From Penelope pileata (lineage: Eukaryota > Chordata > Aves > Galliformes > Cracidae): a DNA stretch of 64,000 nucleotides. The stretch covers positions 229,029-293,028 of the forward strand of contig WBMW01003969.1 of the NCBI GenBank assembly GCA_013396635.1. The letters are read 5' to 3'. Both the position numbers and the translations under genes were made by a program. Shown piece after piece: positions 1-11,375 of this stretch (positions within the stretch are counted from its first letter, which is position 1; every line of letters begins with the position of its first letter). The notes beneath the pieces were generated by a model. It had not been told where the DNA came from. It worked only from the letters and a program-made list of their open reading frames with translations, and ran no database searches.

Positions 1-1754
1 TTCCAGCGGGTATTAAACTTATATTGAGGTGTTTAGTGTTATCAGTGTCAAAGATCTTAAGTGTCCTGACCTCCTGATTGATAATGTGAGAGATTTGTCT
101 TCCCAGGCACAGAGATTATTCTATACCAAAGTGCACACCGGCTGTATGTATAGCAGTCCATGTTACTCCTTTCTTTGAGTCTTTCCTCCATCTCATCTTC
201 CAAACAGCAGTTCTGGTGAGATACAAACGCATTAGGTATATTATACCAGAGGTATTAACTAACATTTTAGAATGTCATTTTCACAACTGCAGGAGTTTGA
301 ATTAATTTTTGAATGAAACAAAAGTGAAAAACTTCACTGAAAATCTCATTTCTGCTTTCAGTCCTCAATTTTGATTTCCTGCCTTTGATTGCTTTACAAG
401 CTCCCAAAAGAGAAAATTCGTTAGAGCACAGTTCAGCAACAAATGCAGTTCTGAGGGGAAACAGTAGTGGTCATTCTTCTTGTGTTTTTACTTGCTTAAA
501 TGAACTATGAGCTACTTCATCACCTTTAGAAGAAATTCAGAACTTGGCTTTACTTAAAAGGTAATACTTGGAGTTGTAAAGAATTGGATTTTGGTATGTC
601 CAAAAAGATGCAAAGCTCATTTCAGTGGAATGTGACTGCTAGTCTTACACATAGGGTAAAATTTACTGGTACCCAGTAACTAAACTGGAAACAAAGTTTT
701 ATTGCAGGTATATGAAAAAATCCCTACGATGTTACCTGTTTTAGTTATGAAGAGAAACTTGAAAAGTGTTGGCCAAAGTGCTTTACTAAGCTTTGCTATA
801 CAAAGCAGTTGCCTTGTAGGTAGAAGTGAGGTAGACTAATGAAACTGAAAGAAGTGTTCATGTATCATAGTGTTCCAGTGTCTGTCAAGAGAGAAATCCA
901 GTTGTTTTTTCATCCTACAAAACTGGATATAGGGCTGATTCCTACATGCAGAAGTTTCTGAAAGTAGAGGCAGGCAGCTGCCATCTGCCTTTATCAATAG
1001 CAAGAGTCCTGGAACTATTTGAATTCTTTTCCTTCTTGCATTTGTAATAAGTAACTGTACAAACACCTACTGGATTAATATTTGTGAAGATGAAATGACA
1101 GTTAAATGGTGTTATTTGAGATTGCAAAACTTCCTTTCTTTGTTATGTCAGCTTTTTATCCCTTACACAGTCTTTATACTCCTTTTCTTTTTTTTTTCCA
1201 CTTTTTACCCAGTCCAAAAGTTTGATCCAGTCTGAAACATCCACAAACAAATTCTAGTTTTCAGGGGACTGAAATGACACAGTTGGATATTCACTTTCAG
1301 CCCTTACTGTGATGTGTTGTCCCTGTCCTTGTCCCTGTTCCTGCTGTAACACAGCATCAAAATCAGATCCTGCAGAGCTACTATTTAGATCATTATTATT
1401 TCTTCTGACTCATCCTGCCTCATTATGAAGGTAGGAAAGGAAAACTTCAGCGTGACCCTCTTTTCCCTGGTAATCCCATACATACAGTTGGGTGGCTGAG
1501 TTGTTTCTCTTCTAGAGGACTGAAGTTTGTCCCTCAGGTTGTAGCTGTTTCCAGGGCAGCACAGAATCAAGCCATCCCTTGTTTTCTAGTCTCTATGATA
1601 CTATACTCACTTTACTGTAAAATTAAGCAGTGGGGCTCTTCATGTTACTAGTAAAATCACTTAGATTTTTCGAATATTACAATGTAAACAGCAGCAGGAA
1701 ATCTAGAAAGAGTTTTATGAGATGTATATTGTTTCTTTTGATTACATTCTTTAG
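1..1754 (+). other. ATP11A: ATP11A intron (3' part)
   Basis: AT-rich sequence with no long open frame and no exon I can match to the preceding part of a P4-ATPase. It ends in the acceptor TTACATTCTTTAG just before the first exon of the window. I infer that it is the 3' part of the intron separating this exon from the rest of the nucleotide-binding domain. Confidence 0.8.
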
Positions 1755-1936
1755 GAGGGACTGCGGACGCTGTGTGTTGCATATAAAAAGCTCACAGCAG
1801 AGGAGTACAGCAATGCACAGAAGATGCTTCAGAATGCAAAGTTGGCCCTCCAGGACCGGGAAAAGAAATTGGCAGAAGTGTACGAGAAGATAGAAAGAGA
1901 TTTTATTTTACTTGGTGCTACAGCTGTTGAAGATCG
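1755..1936 (+). CDS. ATP11A: ATP11A exon: end of nucleotide-binding domain
   Basis: The exon opens in phase 0 directly after the acceptor ATTCTTTAG and reads EGLRTLCVAYKKL, then a charged helical stretch (ALQDREKKLAEVYEKIERD), ending at LLGATAVED plus two bases of the next codon. It splices at GATCG|gttagt. The family places this segment at the C-terminal end of the nucleotide-binding domain, running into the second half of the phosphorylation domain; GATAVED(R/K)LQ is a hallmark junction of P4-ATPases. The 182-nt length leaves phase 2, completed by the first base of the next exon (CG|G, arginine). No defect is visible. Confidence 0.96.
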
Positions 1937-2653
1937 GTTAGTACATTTCTTAGACTGTGTTTAGTGATGTTACCTTAGTCCACTGTTTGAAGTAAGGAAC
2001 TGTCTGCTGGTGAAGGCTGTTGAAAGCTCTCTTGTAATTCTGTTTCTGTATTAGAAATAAACGTCTTTATATGAATTAATTCCATACCCTTATCTTATTA
2101 AAGTTATACAGGGTAACTTTAGCAATTTAATAACAATCGGTAAGTACACAAAAATCAGTATATTCAGGCAATTTGCATGCAGTTAGTGTAATACCTTACT
2201 GAACATACTGTAGGGACAAGTTTTGGAAGAAATAACTACAACATGGGAATTGAGGAAATAAAGGAAGATTCTTTATTATGTCTTAAATTAAAAACTGTCT
2301 GTTAAAAATTGGAGGTGACTTTAATAAGTCAGTAATACTTCACTATTTGATGTCATTAGCTGAAAGCACTAAAAATCTTTTAAGTGAAGTACTTGTCTGG
2401 GGAATGAAGCATCTTGTCCTCTAGGCTATATAAACGAAAGGTGAGACTTTGAACATTTTGAAAGTGTCAAAATGAATAATTTATAATGTACTGCTCCCCT
2501 AAGCATTTGTGGATTCACACTTTGGGGAAAATTCTTAGATCTGATAACTTTTATTGATTTTTTTTATTATTTGTTTATGAAAAGCTTTCAACAAGTACCT
2601 CTCCATTTCCCATTTCCAAACAATCCATCCACGTTGTCAATTGATTTCCACAG

Positions 2654-2905
2654 GCTACAAGAAAAAGCTGCTGACACAATTGAAGCGCTCCAGAAAGCTG
2701 GAATTAAAGTTTGGGTTCTGACGGGAGACAAAATGGAGACTGCTGCAGCTACTTGCTATGCTTGCAAGCTCTTCCGGAGAAATACACAAATACTTGAGCT
2801 AACCACAAAGAAAATTGAGGAACAGAGTTTACATGATGTGCTTTTTGACCTAAGCAAAACTGTCCTAAGACACAGTGGCAGCTTAACCAGAGATAGTTTT
2901 TCAGG
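2654..2905 (+). CDS. ATP11A: ATP11A exon: P domain with TGDK motif
   Basis: The exon begins after TTTCCACAG and reads LQEKAADTIEALQKAGIKVW, then VLTGDKMETA. TGDK is the conserved P-type ATPase motif that contacts the nucleotide and takes part in closing of the A, N and P domains. It continues with the class-6 feature TCYACKLFRRNTQ and an acidic, serine-rich segment ending RHSGSLTRDSFSG. The latter is a probably flexible insertion in the cytosolic domain and is close to mammalian ATP11A but not ATP11C. The donor is TCAGG|gtaaga, phase 2. All diagnostic residues are present. Confidence 0.97.
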
Positions 2906-5370
2906 GTAAGAAAAAAGTTGTATTTTCAAACCAGGAATAGATTTCTGTGCATTTCATAAATAATTCATTTGACCAAATAACTTTAGGCCACCAATAAAAT
3001 GTTTCAGTTTCTATTAGTGTGAATTATTGTATGGCAGCTAAGCACAAGTTTGCTCCATATAGGTTTAAATTTCTACAGTCATGGTTGTCTCTCCATCTCA
3101 CTACTGGTACTGCTTTAACTGTTACAGAAAAGTCACAGCTAATTTTATTTTTTATATATATATAATTTATATATATTTACAATTTATATATTTTTTCACT
3201 GCAAAAATACTGATTCTTGACAAAACTGATGATAATAAAGTAATATGCTGCTTCTAACTTCTAAAAAGGAAGCAGGCATGATTTACCTCTGTAATCAGAC
3301 TTAGTGCATGGTCTGACTTTCTTGATAAGACCAAGTCTTCAGGGAGCTACGCTATGTGGCCCTACTGTGCTATTTCTAGGGAAGATTATGCTGTATTTAC
3401 AGACAGGTGACAGGTAACAGCATAGTACCAAATCTTCTGATGTGTATAAAAATACTTAAAGTGCCCTAAATAGAAAGGTAAATTATACAGAAAACATTGA
3501 CTTCTCTGTTATTTGAATGTCAAAAGAAGGAGAGGAATTATGTACAGAGATTATTTCCATGAAACATAATATGAAAGAAGATAGAAAATGCCATTAAAAA
3601 GCAAAAACCTTGGTACAATATAAAATGTTAGGCAACTTACTTGAAGTTTAGTAGCTGATACACATTACATAGTCCCTTATGAAACCTCTTTTCATATCCT
3701 GTAAAAACGTAGGAATTAGACTCAAAACCATATATATTGTCATATGAAGTTATTGGCTTTTCAGATGTATTTGCTTTGTTTTTCTTTTTAATATGGAACC
3801 AGCTAGCAGGTACATTTTATATGCGTTTGCTTAGCAATAGATTTGTAGTAAAGAAGCAACAAGCTAACATGCATTTGTGGTACTTTAACAGAGGTTCTAA
3901 AACTCAGCCTTAAGGCCTGAAACTCAGGGCCAGGACATTTGTGTATTCAGTTAAATAAATCTCTTAAACTTCATGTTTAAAAATAACTTACTGATTGTCT
4001 CTGTATCACCTGTTCCATTTTCAGCTTACATTTACAAGTTACTTTTAAACATGTCTATTTAACTTAGTCTGCAATGCCGATTTGCTAGACGTTAAGACTC
4101 ATCAGAATCTCTTGTGTTTGGCTCCAGAGCTGGAAAATGTGCAAAGATATTAATAGCAAGAATTTGCCTGGATGTTCAAATTCATGTTGAAAACCTTTCA
4201 CTGTCATATGTCCAACAATCAGTACGTTGCCTAGACTTCAAAGTAATGCATTTTTATTGGATGCTGAGTTATACTAATGGTGTTGCCCTATTTGTGCCAA
4301 TGGTAACAAAGTGCTGGAGAGTATCTGTAACCTATTTTAAAATATAGTTTTCAGTACTTTACACTGTTTGTCAAAAATAGCTTATGTTCTAGTAGGGAAG
4401 ATGGAGGTGCTTAAAATATGTTAATGACTATTAAGAAATTTGGTGTTTTCGTTGGTCATGGTCATTTGTCAAAAACCCACAGGGAAGTATTAGCTTGGAG
4501 CACTGAAACTAGAACACAAATTAGCTGGAGAGTGTGTTTATACAGCACTCATAGGTGGGCTTGAGCCTGAGACTACTGTGTAATTTAGGAAAGTGGAAAG
4601 GAGCTCTGAAATAATTAGGATGCTGCAGAAAACTATAGTGCAGTGGTTAGTGTAGAGCATCTCCCCCTATTGTTCAGTAGATTTTATTTTGCTAAACTGT
4701 GCTCCATGCAACCATGGCTACACTTCCAGCAATGCCCAAATTAGCTATTAAAGTTTACACAGGTCTACTTGTACCACACTTAGTCATTGTACTAAATGCA
4801 AAGTGTACATACTGTAAATAAAGACAGTGGCCTTAACTCTCCAAGTCAAAAGGTCTCTTCTAGATGTTGCCTTCAAAGCATGGTTTAAACATGGTTTAAA
4901 CTCCTTTAAATGCAGACTTTTGAAAAACAATGCTATTTCCTTCATCAAAATAGATTTTAGAGTACCAGAGGCCCTTCTTTTTAACTTTTTTCACTGTATT
5001 ATGGAATGTGCCATGGCATTGGTGTTTTTTCTGCAGCTCAGTTTGCCTTACAGCAGTTCGTGGAGCCCCTTCAGAGCAAACTGAAAGATCATTATTTAGA
5101 AACTCATACTCACTGTTGAAGTCACTGAAGTTTCAAACTGCTGTGTTCAAAGGGATGAAGCACTGAATGCGTTCAACATAAGCTAGAATTTTAAAATGTC
5201 ATAAATAGCAGTCCAATACAAGGAATTTCTTTTTACAGTGTATTAATTATGGACTATTCCCTACTCATTATTTTTTTATTAATTAATTTTCACAAAAGAA
5301 CTGTTGCCAAAATTAAAATCTGTCTGAGAATTTTACGGTGACTCTTAGTTTATATTTTATCCCTGAACAG
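2906..5370 (+). other. ATP11A: ATP11A intron, 2.5 kb
   Basis: No exon, RNA gene or recognisable transposon seen. It contains an AT-dinucleotide-rich stretch near 3145-3200 and a perfect 11-bp tandem duplication at 4880-4901 (unit ATGGTTTAAAC). The open frames at 4114-4347 and 4827-5084 have no recognisable family and no coding context, so I treat them as chance. Confidence 0.75.
3145..3198. repeat. AT-rich low-complexity tract
   Basis: A run of TTTTATATATATATAATTTATATAT-type sequence, almost entirely A and T, with short self-complementary parts. It is intronic and of no evident function. Confidence 0.7.
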
Positions 5371-5545
5371 ACTGTCAACTGATATGCAAGATTATGGTTT
5401 AATTATTGATGGAGCAGCATTATCATTGATAATGAAACCAAGACAAGATGGGAGCTCTGGTAACTACAGAGAGCTCTTTCTTGAAATTTGCAGGAATTGC
5501 AGTGCAGTGTTATGCTGTCGAATGGCACCTCTGCAAAAAGCACAG
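5371..5545 (+). CDS. ATP11A: ATP11A exon: P domain middle
   Basis: The exon follows ATCCCTGAACAG and reads LSTDMQDYGLIIDGAALSLI, then MKPRQDGSSGNYRELFLEIC and a run ending SAVLCCRMAPLQKAQ. The C-C-R-M-A-P-L-Q-K-A signature is the conserved P4 segment just before the hinge motif of the P domain. It leaves phase 0 at CACAG|gtttgt. The donor departs from consensus at +4 and +5, so it is moderate in strength, but the codon phase and homology leave little doubt. Confidence 0.96.
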
Positions 5546-6263
5546 GTTTGTATTTCTTTTCTGGTGTAACGTATGTATGTAAATATTGAAAGTTAATACT
5601 CTGTATGATGTATAATAACTTCAAATGTTAACATTTATATTTGTATCTTCTAAATGGAAAAAACAATGAGAAACCAAACAAAATGAGCAGGGAGAATTCT
5701 TACTGGCAAGCCATTTAGATAATGGTATGCTGAAATGGCACCCAACTGCATGCCTGCTTTTGATTTATATATATATTGTGCAACTTTTGTTGTTGGTACA
5801 CGCTGACATATGAACATATTTGATGAATAGAACTAATTCCTTCCTTCTTAATCTAACAAGCTTTGAATTGTCTGCTACCTATTGATACTACAAGAACCTG
5901 GATTATTTATTACTGTGGAGTGATATTCATTCTTTATTTTTAATGTAAGTGGGAAGCCAAGAAGAAACCACACAGAAAAATGTGTGTGCTATATAATTTT
6001 TTAGTACTTGTTGACTATTGCATACTAGTTTCTATCAAACAAAAATTTATTCCTACAAGGAAATATTTTTAATACAAAGAACATCCTGTGATCTTAATGC
6101 CTAGTAGTTGGATTGGGTAATAGTACTTTTGTGTTCCTTCAGAGAATTTCTTATGTAACTGTGTTTTAATTTTCTAATTTTAATCATTTTTAGTTAATTG
6201 TACACCCATGCAAAATTACCAAGCCATCATAAACAAGAGTTTTTAACACTAGTTTTTTTCCAG

Positions 6264-6366
6264 ATTGTAAAATTGATTAAGCTGTCAAAGGAACATCCTA
6301 TCACATTAGCAATTGGTGATGGAGCAAATGATGTCAGTATGATTCTTGAAGCACATGTTGGTATAG
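6264..6366 (+). CDS. ATP11A: ATP11A exon: GDGAND hinge motif
   Basis: After a strong pyrimidine-rich acceptor (GTTTTTTTCCAG) the exon reads IVKLIKLSKEHPITLAIGDG then ANDVSMILEAHVGI. GDGAND holds the aspartates that bind the catalytic magnesium near the phosphorylated aspartate and is invariant in P-type ATPases. All its residues are intact, so nothing here argues against an active enzyme. It ends one base into a glycine codon with a consensus donor (ATAG|gtaagt). Confidence 0.97.
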
Positions 6367-6621
6367 GTAAGTGCACTTTTTGAATATCAATTCAAATGAA
6401 ATGACAAAAACAGTTACTTCTTAAAAATAGGTGGTCTCAATCCAATTCTGCATTTTATAGACAATTTTTAGTACATTTAACGTAGGAATTTTACGAGATC
6501 CACTAGTAATCTCTTACAAGATCAATATCATAGCATTATTTTATAGTTTTTCAAATAAATGTGTGTTTTAAATAGCTCTTCCTTTATTAAACAGCTTCAT
6601 CCTGTTTTTTTTTTTTTAAAG

Positions 6622-6767
6622 GAATCATTGGCAAAGAAGGTCGTCAAGCAGCAAGAAACAGTGACTATGCAATACCTAAATTTAAACATTTGAAAAAAAT
6701 GTTGCTTGTTCATGGGCATTTCTATTATGTTAGGATATCTGAACTTGTGCAATACTTCTTTTATAAG
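6622..6767 (+). CDS. ATP11A: ATP11A exon: P domain end and start of TM5
   Basis: The exon follows a 13-base T-tract and AAAG, and completes the glycine codon. It reads IIGKEGRQAARNSDYAIPKF, then a basic linker (KHLKKMLLVHGHFYYVR) and ISELVQYFFYK. (G)KEGRQA..SDYA is the P4 signature at the base of the P domain. The linker carries the stalk helix into membrane helix 5, which is split by the following intron. It ends in phase 0 with AAG|gtatga. Confidence 0.97.
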
Positions 6768-7727
6768 GTATGAGAATGCTTATTGTAATTATGTTAATCT
6801 CAAAAATTCAAATGGTAATATCTAACTATGTACAGTGCGTAGTCAGTGGTACAAAAAAGCAACAATTCTGCAAAGAGATTTTGTTGACTGCCAGCTGCAA
6901 AGTTGAGATGGGATTATTGTTGTTAATCAGATCATGATGGGGAGTATCTTTTATGTAAGTATATTTTGTAATCTACGAAATGATTAAAAGTGAAATTTGC
7001 CTTTTCTCTTTTATAAATTCCAACACAGAATGTTCTATATATTTTCATTAACTTCTGGGTTCTCTCTACGGTGGCTTTTTAAATCAAGTTGCAAGTAGTA
7101 TTTGAGGACTTAGCAAGACTTTTAGTTTATATTAGTTTCTAAACTCGTTGGAGTAGTGAGAGTGGAGAAAGTTTATGATGTGCATTCCCGTTTTTATACA
7201 GTTTTGTTAGATCTAAATGTTGGCATCCAGACCAAGTTCTTTCAGTAAGCAGTGCAACAGTGTAGAAAGGAGCCTTCAGAAGATAATTTGAGGTCTTGTT
7301 GTTTGACTGTATGTGTAGTGAGGATGAAGTCTAGGCTCACAGGTGGAAACATCTTAAAAATTTCTTTGCTGGAAACTGCTAAGCAGAATATGAATATCCT
7401 TGCTTATCACGGTTTGCGTCCGACTGTGTAGTGCATCTTGTTTTGCTTTGCTGTAACTGAGCTGTGCTCCTGGATCACAAATTCATTGCTCTTGAATTTT
7501 GAAACTGTAATCCTGTAAGTTTTCTTTAAAAATATTTTAAGTGTTTTTCTTATCTGTGCTACATGTAAGATGGTGTTCATATTTAATGTATGCAGCTCTT
7601 TGTACTGTTCCTGCAGTGTTTACTGTTCCTAGTGTTACAAAGCTGTCATATGCATAGCTATAACATTGAACAGTGTATGCATTAGTGCTCACATTTCAAT
7701 TCATAACTGTGTCGCTTTATTTTTCAG

Positions 7728-7787
7728 AATGTCTGCTTCATTTTCCCTCAGTTTTTATATCAGTTCTTCTGTGGGTTTTCACAACAG
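7728..7787 (+). CDS. ATP11A: ATP11A exon: TM5 end, 20 codons
   Basis: A 60-nt exon in phase 0 on both sides, preceded by TTTATTTTTCAG and followed by CAACAG|gttagt. It encodes the rest of the fifth membrane helix and the start of the exoplasmic loop: NVCFIFPQFLYQFFCGFSQQ. The FPQFLYQFFCGFSQQ run is nearly invariant in the ATP11A/ATP11C group. Although short, the exon is certain because the reading continues from ...QYFFYK to PLYDTAY. Confidence 0.96.
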
Positions 7788-9312
7788 GTTAGTTGATTAT
7801 TTTTTTTCCTCACTGACAAATATTCTTGTCATTTTTTAAACAAATGGAGCCTTTGAAACTCTGCTTGTTTTTAGGTTAGTTTACACACTGTAAAAAGAAG
7901 AGCATTACTTCTGGCTCATATGATTTTTAGTGGCAATTGAAGTTGCAGAAATCAATGTGATGAATTATCACAAAAACAATTTCATTTTCAAAGTAAAAAA
8001 AATACAAGGAAACTAAAACAGGAAGTCAACGTGAAATTTCTTTGGAACACATAGAGTCCATTAGGTTTTAGCTTACCTAGCAAGGACAGTGGCAATCCTG
8101 AAATATATAAGTATTTGAACCAGCAGTTCATTTTTTAGAATTCAGAATGAAAATGGAAGAATAGACTCTGTCTTCTCTAGTGTGTATGGATATGAATCGC
8201 TAATTTGGGACAAACAGTGTCATTCAGAGAGTTGAAAAGGAAAAATACATGCCTAAAGATAAGATAGGGGAAAAAGGAGCTGCTTCTCACCAGAGGAGTA
8301 CCATACTTTAGCAGAAGATCCAGCATCCTCCTTTATAAATTTTTGTTTATTTCCTTCCCCCTCCTTGCTTTCTTGTCTGTGCAGAAAAATCTACCCCTTC
8401 TTTCTTCTGAATTGATGGAGCAAAATACAGAAGAGTAGATGATTGAAATTAGACAAAAAGAGTATTAATTTTCAAGGTTAAATTGGTAAAGAGGAAGATT
8501 TAACTGGAAAAAAGTAATGTTTTTGCTTCGAATTTCGAATGTCTAAAAGGAACACTCCAAGAGGAACATGTCAGAACTTTTCCTGTTTTTTTTGTTGTTG
8601 TTTTGTTTTTCATTTCAAATGTCCTCTGAAATACAATTCATTATTAGGATTTAGTTATTAAAGCATTTGTTGATGAAAATTTGATTGTAAGATTTCCTCT
8701 TCTTTTAAGTACAAAGTACAATTCTGAATCAAAAAGGGCATTGTGACAGCAATTTTTAAGGCGTAAATGACCACCAAGTAGGTTTTGGGTAATAAACCCT
8801 TTTAATGGGTCAATGTAGTCAGTTTAAGTGCTGGTTACAATGATGATCTATACATGGTAAAGTACTTCCGAGAGAAGAATAAACAATGACAATATTGGGC
8901 TGGTTTTTTGTACAGCTCATTTCAGTCACTTGCAGCTGAAGAATCTCCGGAATACTTTCCCCCACTTTCTTCCATGTCGTTTAAACATGGAGGAGATAAA
9001 AGGGGAGTGGATGTTCCAAAGAGGACTTTCTACCTGTACAGAAATCCTCAGTTGTTCAGTCTGGATAGTTTGGAATTGGTCTAGCAGTTGAAGCCATAGG
9101 AGGAGCCAGACTATTAAATCTTTCAGTTGATCTTTTCTCCTCCAGATGAATGGAGTACAAGTGCGCAGTTGTGTATCAGTAAGCATCTGTTTGGGGGTAT
9201 TTGCGTTCATTGTGAAGGCATTTTCTGAAGATTCATGCATTTTAAATTAAGTGCAATGCAGTGGATTGCTTTAAAATTATAACTAACTGATTTGGTTCTT
9301 TTCCATCTACAG

Positions 9313-9440
9313 CCTTTATATGATACTGCGTATCTAACACTGTACAATATCAGCTTCACTTCCCTTCCTATCCTCTTGTACAGTCTAATGGAACAACATG
9401 TCAGTGCAGACACACTCAAGAAAGAGCCTTCCCTGTACAG
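9313..9440 (+). CDS. ATP11A: ATP11A exon: TM6 and cytosolic loop
   Basis: Preceded by TTTTCCATCTACAG. It reads PLYDTAYLTLYNISFTSLPI, LLYSLMEQHVSADT, then LKKEPSLY plus two bases. It spans the end of the TM5-TM6 loop, the sixth membrane helix and the following cytosolic loop. TSLPIL.YSL.EQH is the class-6 P4 signature. The loop SADTLKKEPSLYRD is the variable part and differs slightly from mammals. Donor ACAG|gtaaaa, phase 2. Confidence 0.96.
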
Positions 9441-11239
9441 GTAAAATTAATACATTAGACCCCAAAGTTTGACTGATTGATTGTGGAAGCTATGTTATAA
9501 CCAAAGTCTTCAGGACTTCTGTACCACAAGGTACAGTAGAATATCAAATACACTGCAATGGAAGTGTTGAAGGCCACATACATGGCATATAAACTACTGC
9601 AGGTACACATGTATTTTAACATGTATGTTTACATGCTGCAAGTCACTCCAATCATTTGCTACATTAGTGAAAGCATAATAGAAATTACTGTGCTACAAAT
9701 CACAATATGATTCATTTTGGTACTGTTTATTTCCTCCAATCATGAGAAAGAGATTTTTTTTTGAGAGAGAGAAAGATCATAGTATATGCATTTTTTATTC
9801 AGAAAGAAAAGAGGACTGAGTGTTAGAGTGTTATATCATCAGTTATATTCTGTGTTGTGTCCAACATGGTCCTCTGCATGTTGTTTACTCCTTTCTGGGC
9901 ATTAAAACTGTGACTGTTTTGTATTCTTAGACGCTTGAAATACAGTCCCTGCCAATAAACTGCATGTAACCTTTTAAATTTTCCAGGAACAGTGCCAGGT
10001 TTTTATTCTTGTAGCTGCAAAACCAGTACATTTTAGAGAGTGGTAACAGCAGACAATCAAAGAGCAAACATTTCTGGAGAGAGGTCATTGGTGCCTAACA
10101 GGTGATCAGCGCGTAGACGCTGTTTAGCTGTGAAACAAAAGAGGAACACAGGATACTACTGCTGAAACCAACCCTGCCGTTTTTCTTTTGTATATTTCAA
10201 ATGTTTTCAGTGGTCATTCAGAAGATCTTTCATTTTGATTTTTGAAAGTTAAAAAAAGGCTTATTCGTTAAAAACACCAGGTTTTTAGTATCTTACAGAG
10301 CCTTATCGCCACGCTGTTTTGAGCGTAGTGCAGTAGTTTTGGATGGATAAGGCTACAGTGGCCAGAAGAGGCTACTGTTAGCCACGTATGGTTTTGCACA
10401 ATATATTTTTAATCTACCGGGATAACATACAGTGATAAATGACTTCATCTGGTCATCAGACAGTTTTTAAACTACATATGGTAGAAGTGTTAGTTAGTAG
10501 TAAGTATTTCTAGTTACCATGTGAGATTTCTGTAATTCAGCGTTCTCATTTAAGTGTGTTTTTGATTTATTCTGATGTGTTTTACAGTAAATGGCAAGTT
10601 GACACATACCCCTTCTGTGTGCAAGAACTGAATTTGTACTATTTAAGTTTTTCTGCAGTAAGAAAATATATGGCAGTGCATAGTTCTATTTTTGACCAAT
10701 CCGTGTGATTTTCATGGGAAAACATTTAAGAAATGCAATTTGACCTGAAGGTTCAACTCGATTGCAAAATCATTGTTTTGCATGTTCCACATAAAATTAG
10801 TATTTTGTTTTGCTGTAATATTCTGTATAAATGAGCCCATGGGAAACAAAGCAAAGTCTCCAGAGACCTCTAGTGTTTCCTTTTACAATCTAGACTGGAT
10901 TGTCATAAGCACAGCAGATACTGTATAAAAGATACCTCCTGTAAAAAAAAAGAAAAGTAAGTGGATGCAGCCCCAGAGAATTTACCATACAGATGGAATT
11001 AAGCATAACTACAGGCAGCAGTTAAAATGTTTCCATAAAAATGAAATTAAAAAAAAAAAAATAAAGAGAAGATGTTTGGGAAAGATTTGGATGTGGAGTG
11101 GTAGGCAGTTGTCATATAGAAAGGTGGCAATTTTCATGAGATCTCTTACCGTTTTTTTGAAAGAAAAACAAGTATGACATCATTTGTCTGAGCCTTTTAT
11201 AACATTCTAATCTGAATGCATATATCTTGTTTTACACAG

Positions 11240-11375
11240 AGATGTTGCCAAGAATGCTTTGTTGCGCTGGCGTGCATTTATTTATTGGACATTCCTAGGA
11301 GTGTTTGATGCTGTGGTATTTTTCTTTGGTGCCTATTTCTTGTTTGACAACACAATTGTGACCAGCAACGGACAG
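11240..11375 (+). CDS. ATP11A: ATP11A exon: TM7 and exoplasmic loop
   Basis: Preceded by TCTTGTTTTACACAG. It reads DVAKNALLRWRAFIYWTFLG, then VFDAVVFFFGAYFLFDN and TIVTSNGQ. It contains the seventh membrane helix and the exoplasmic loop leading to helix 8. It leaves phase 0 at GGACAG|gttagt. The next constitutive exon is 4.3 kb away; an in-frame 24-nt microexon candidate lies between them at 11941-11964. Confidence 0.96.

Noticed and set aside
6931..6954. Third in-frame 24-nt microexon candidate between the TM5 exons (IMMGSIFY, donor gtaagt)
   Set aside because: The acceptor (TTGTTGTTAATCAG) is G-rich and weak, and the insertion would split membrane helix 5 in the middle. It mainly shows that in-phase splice pairs occur by chance.
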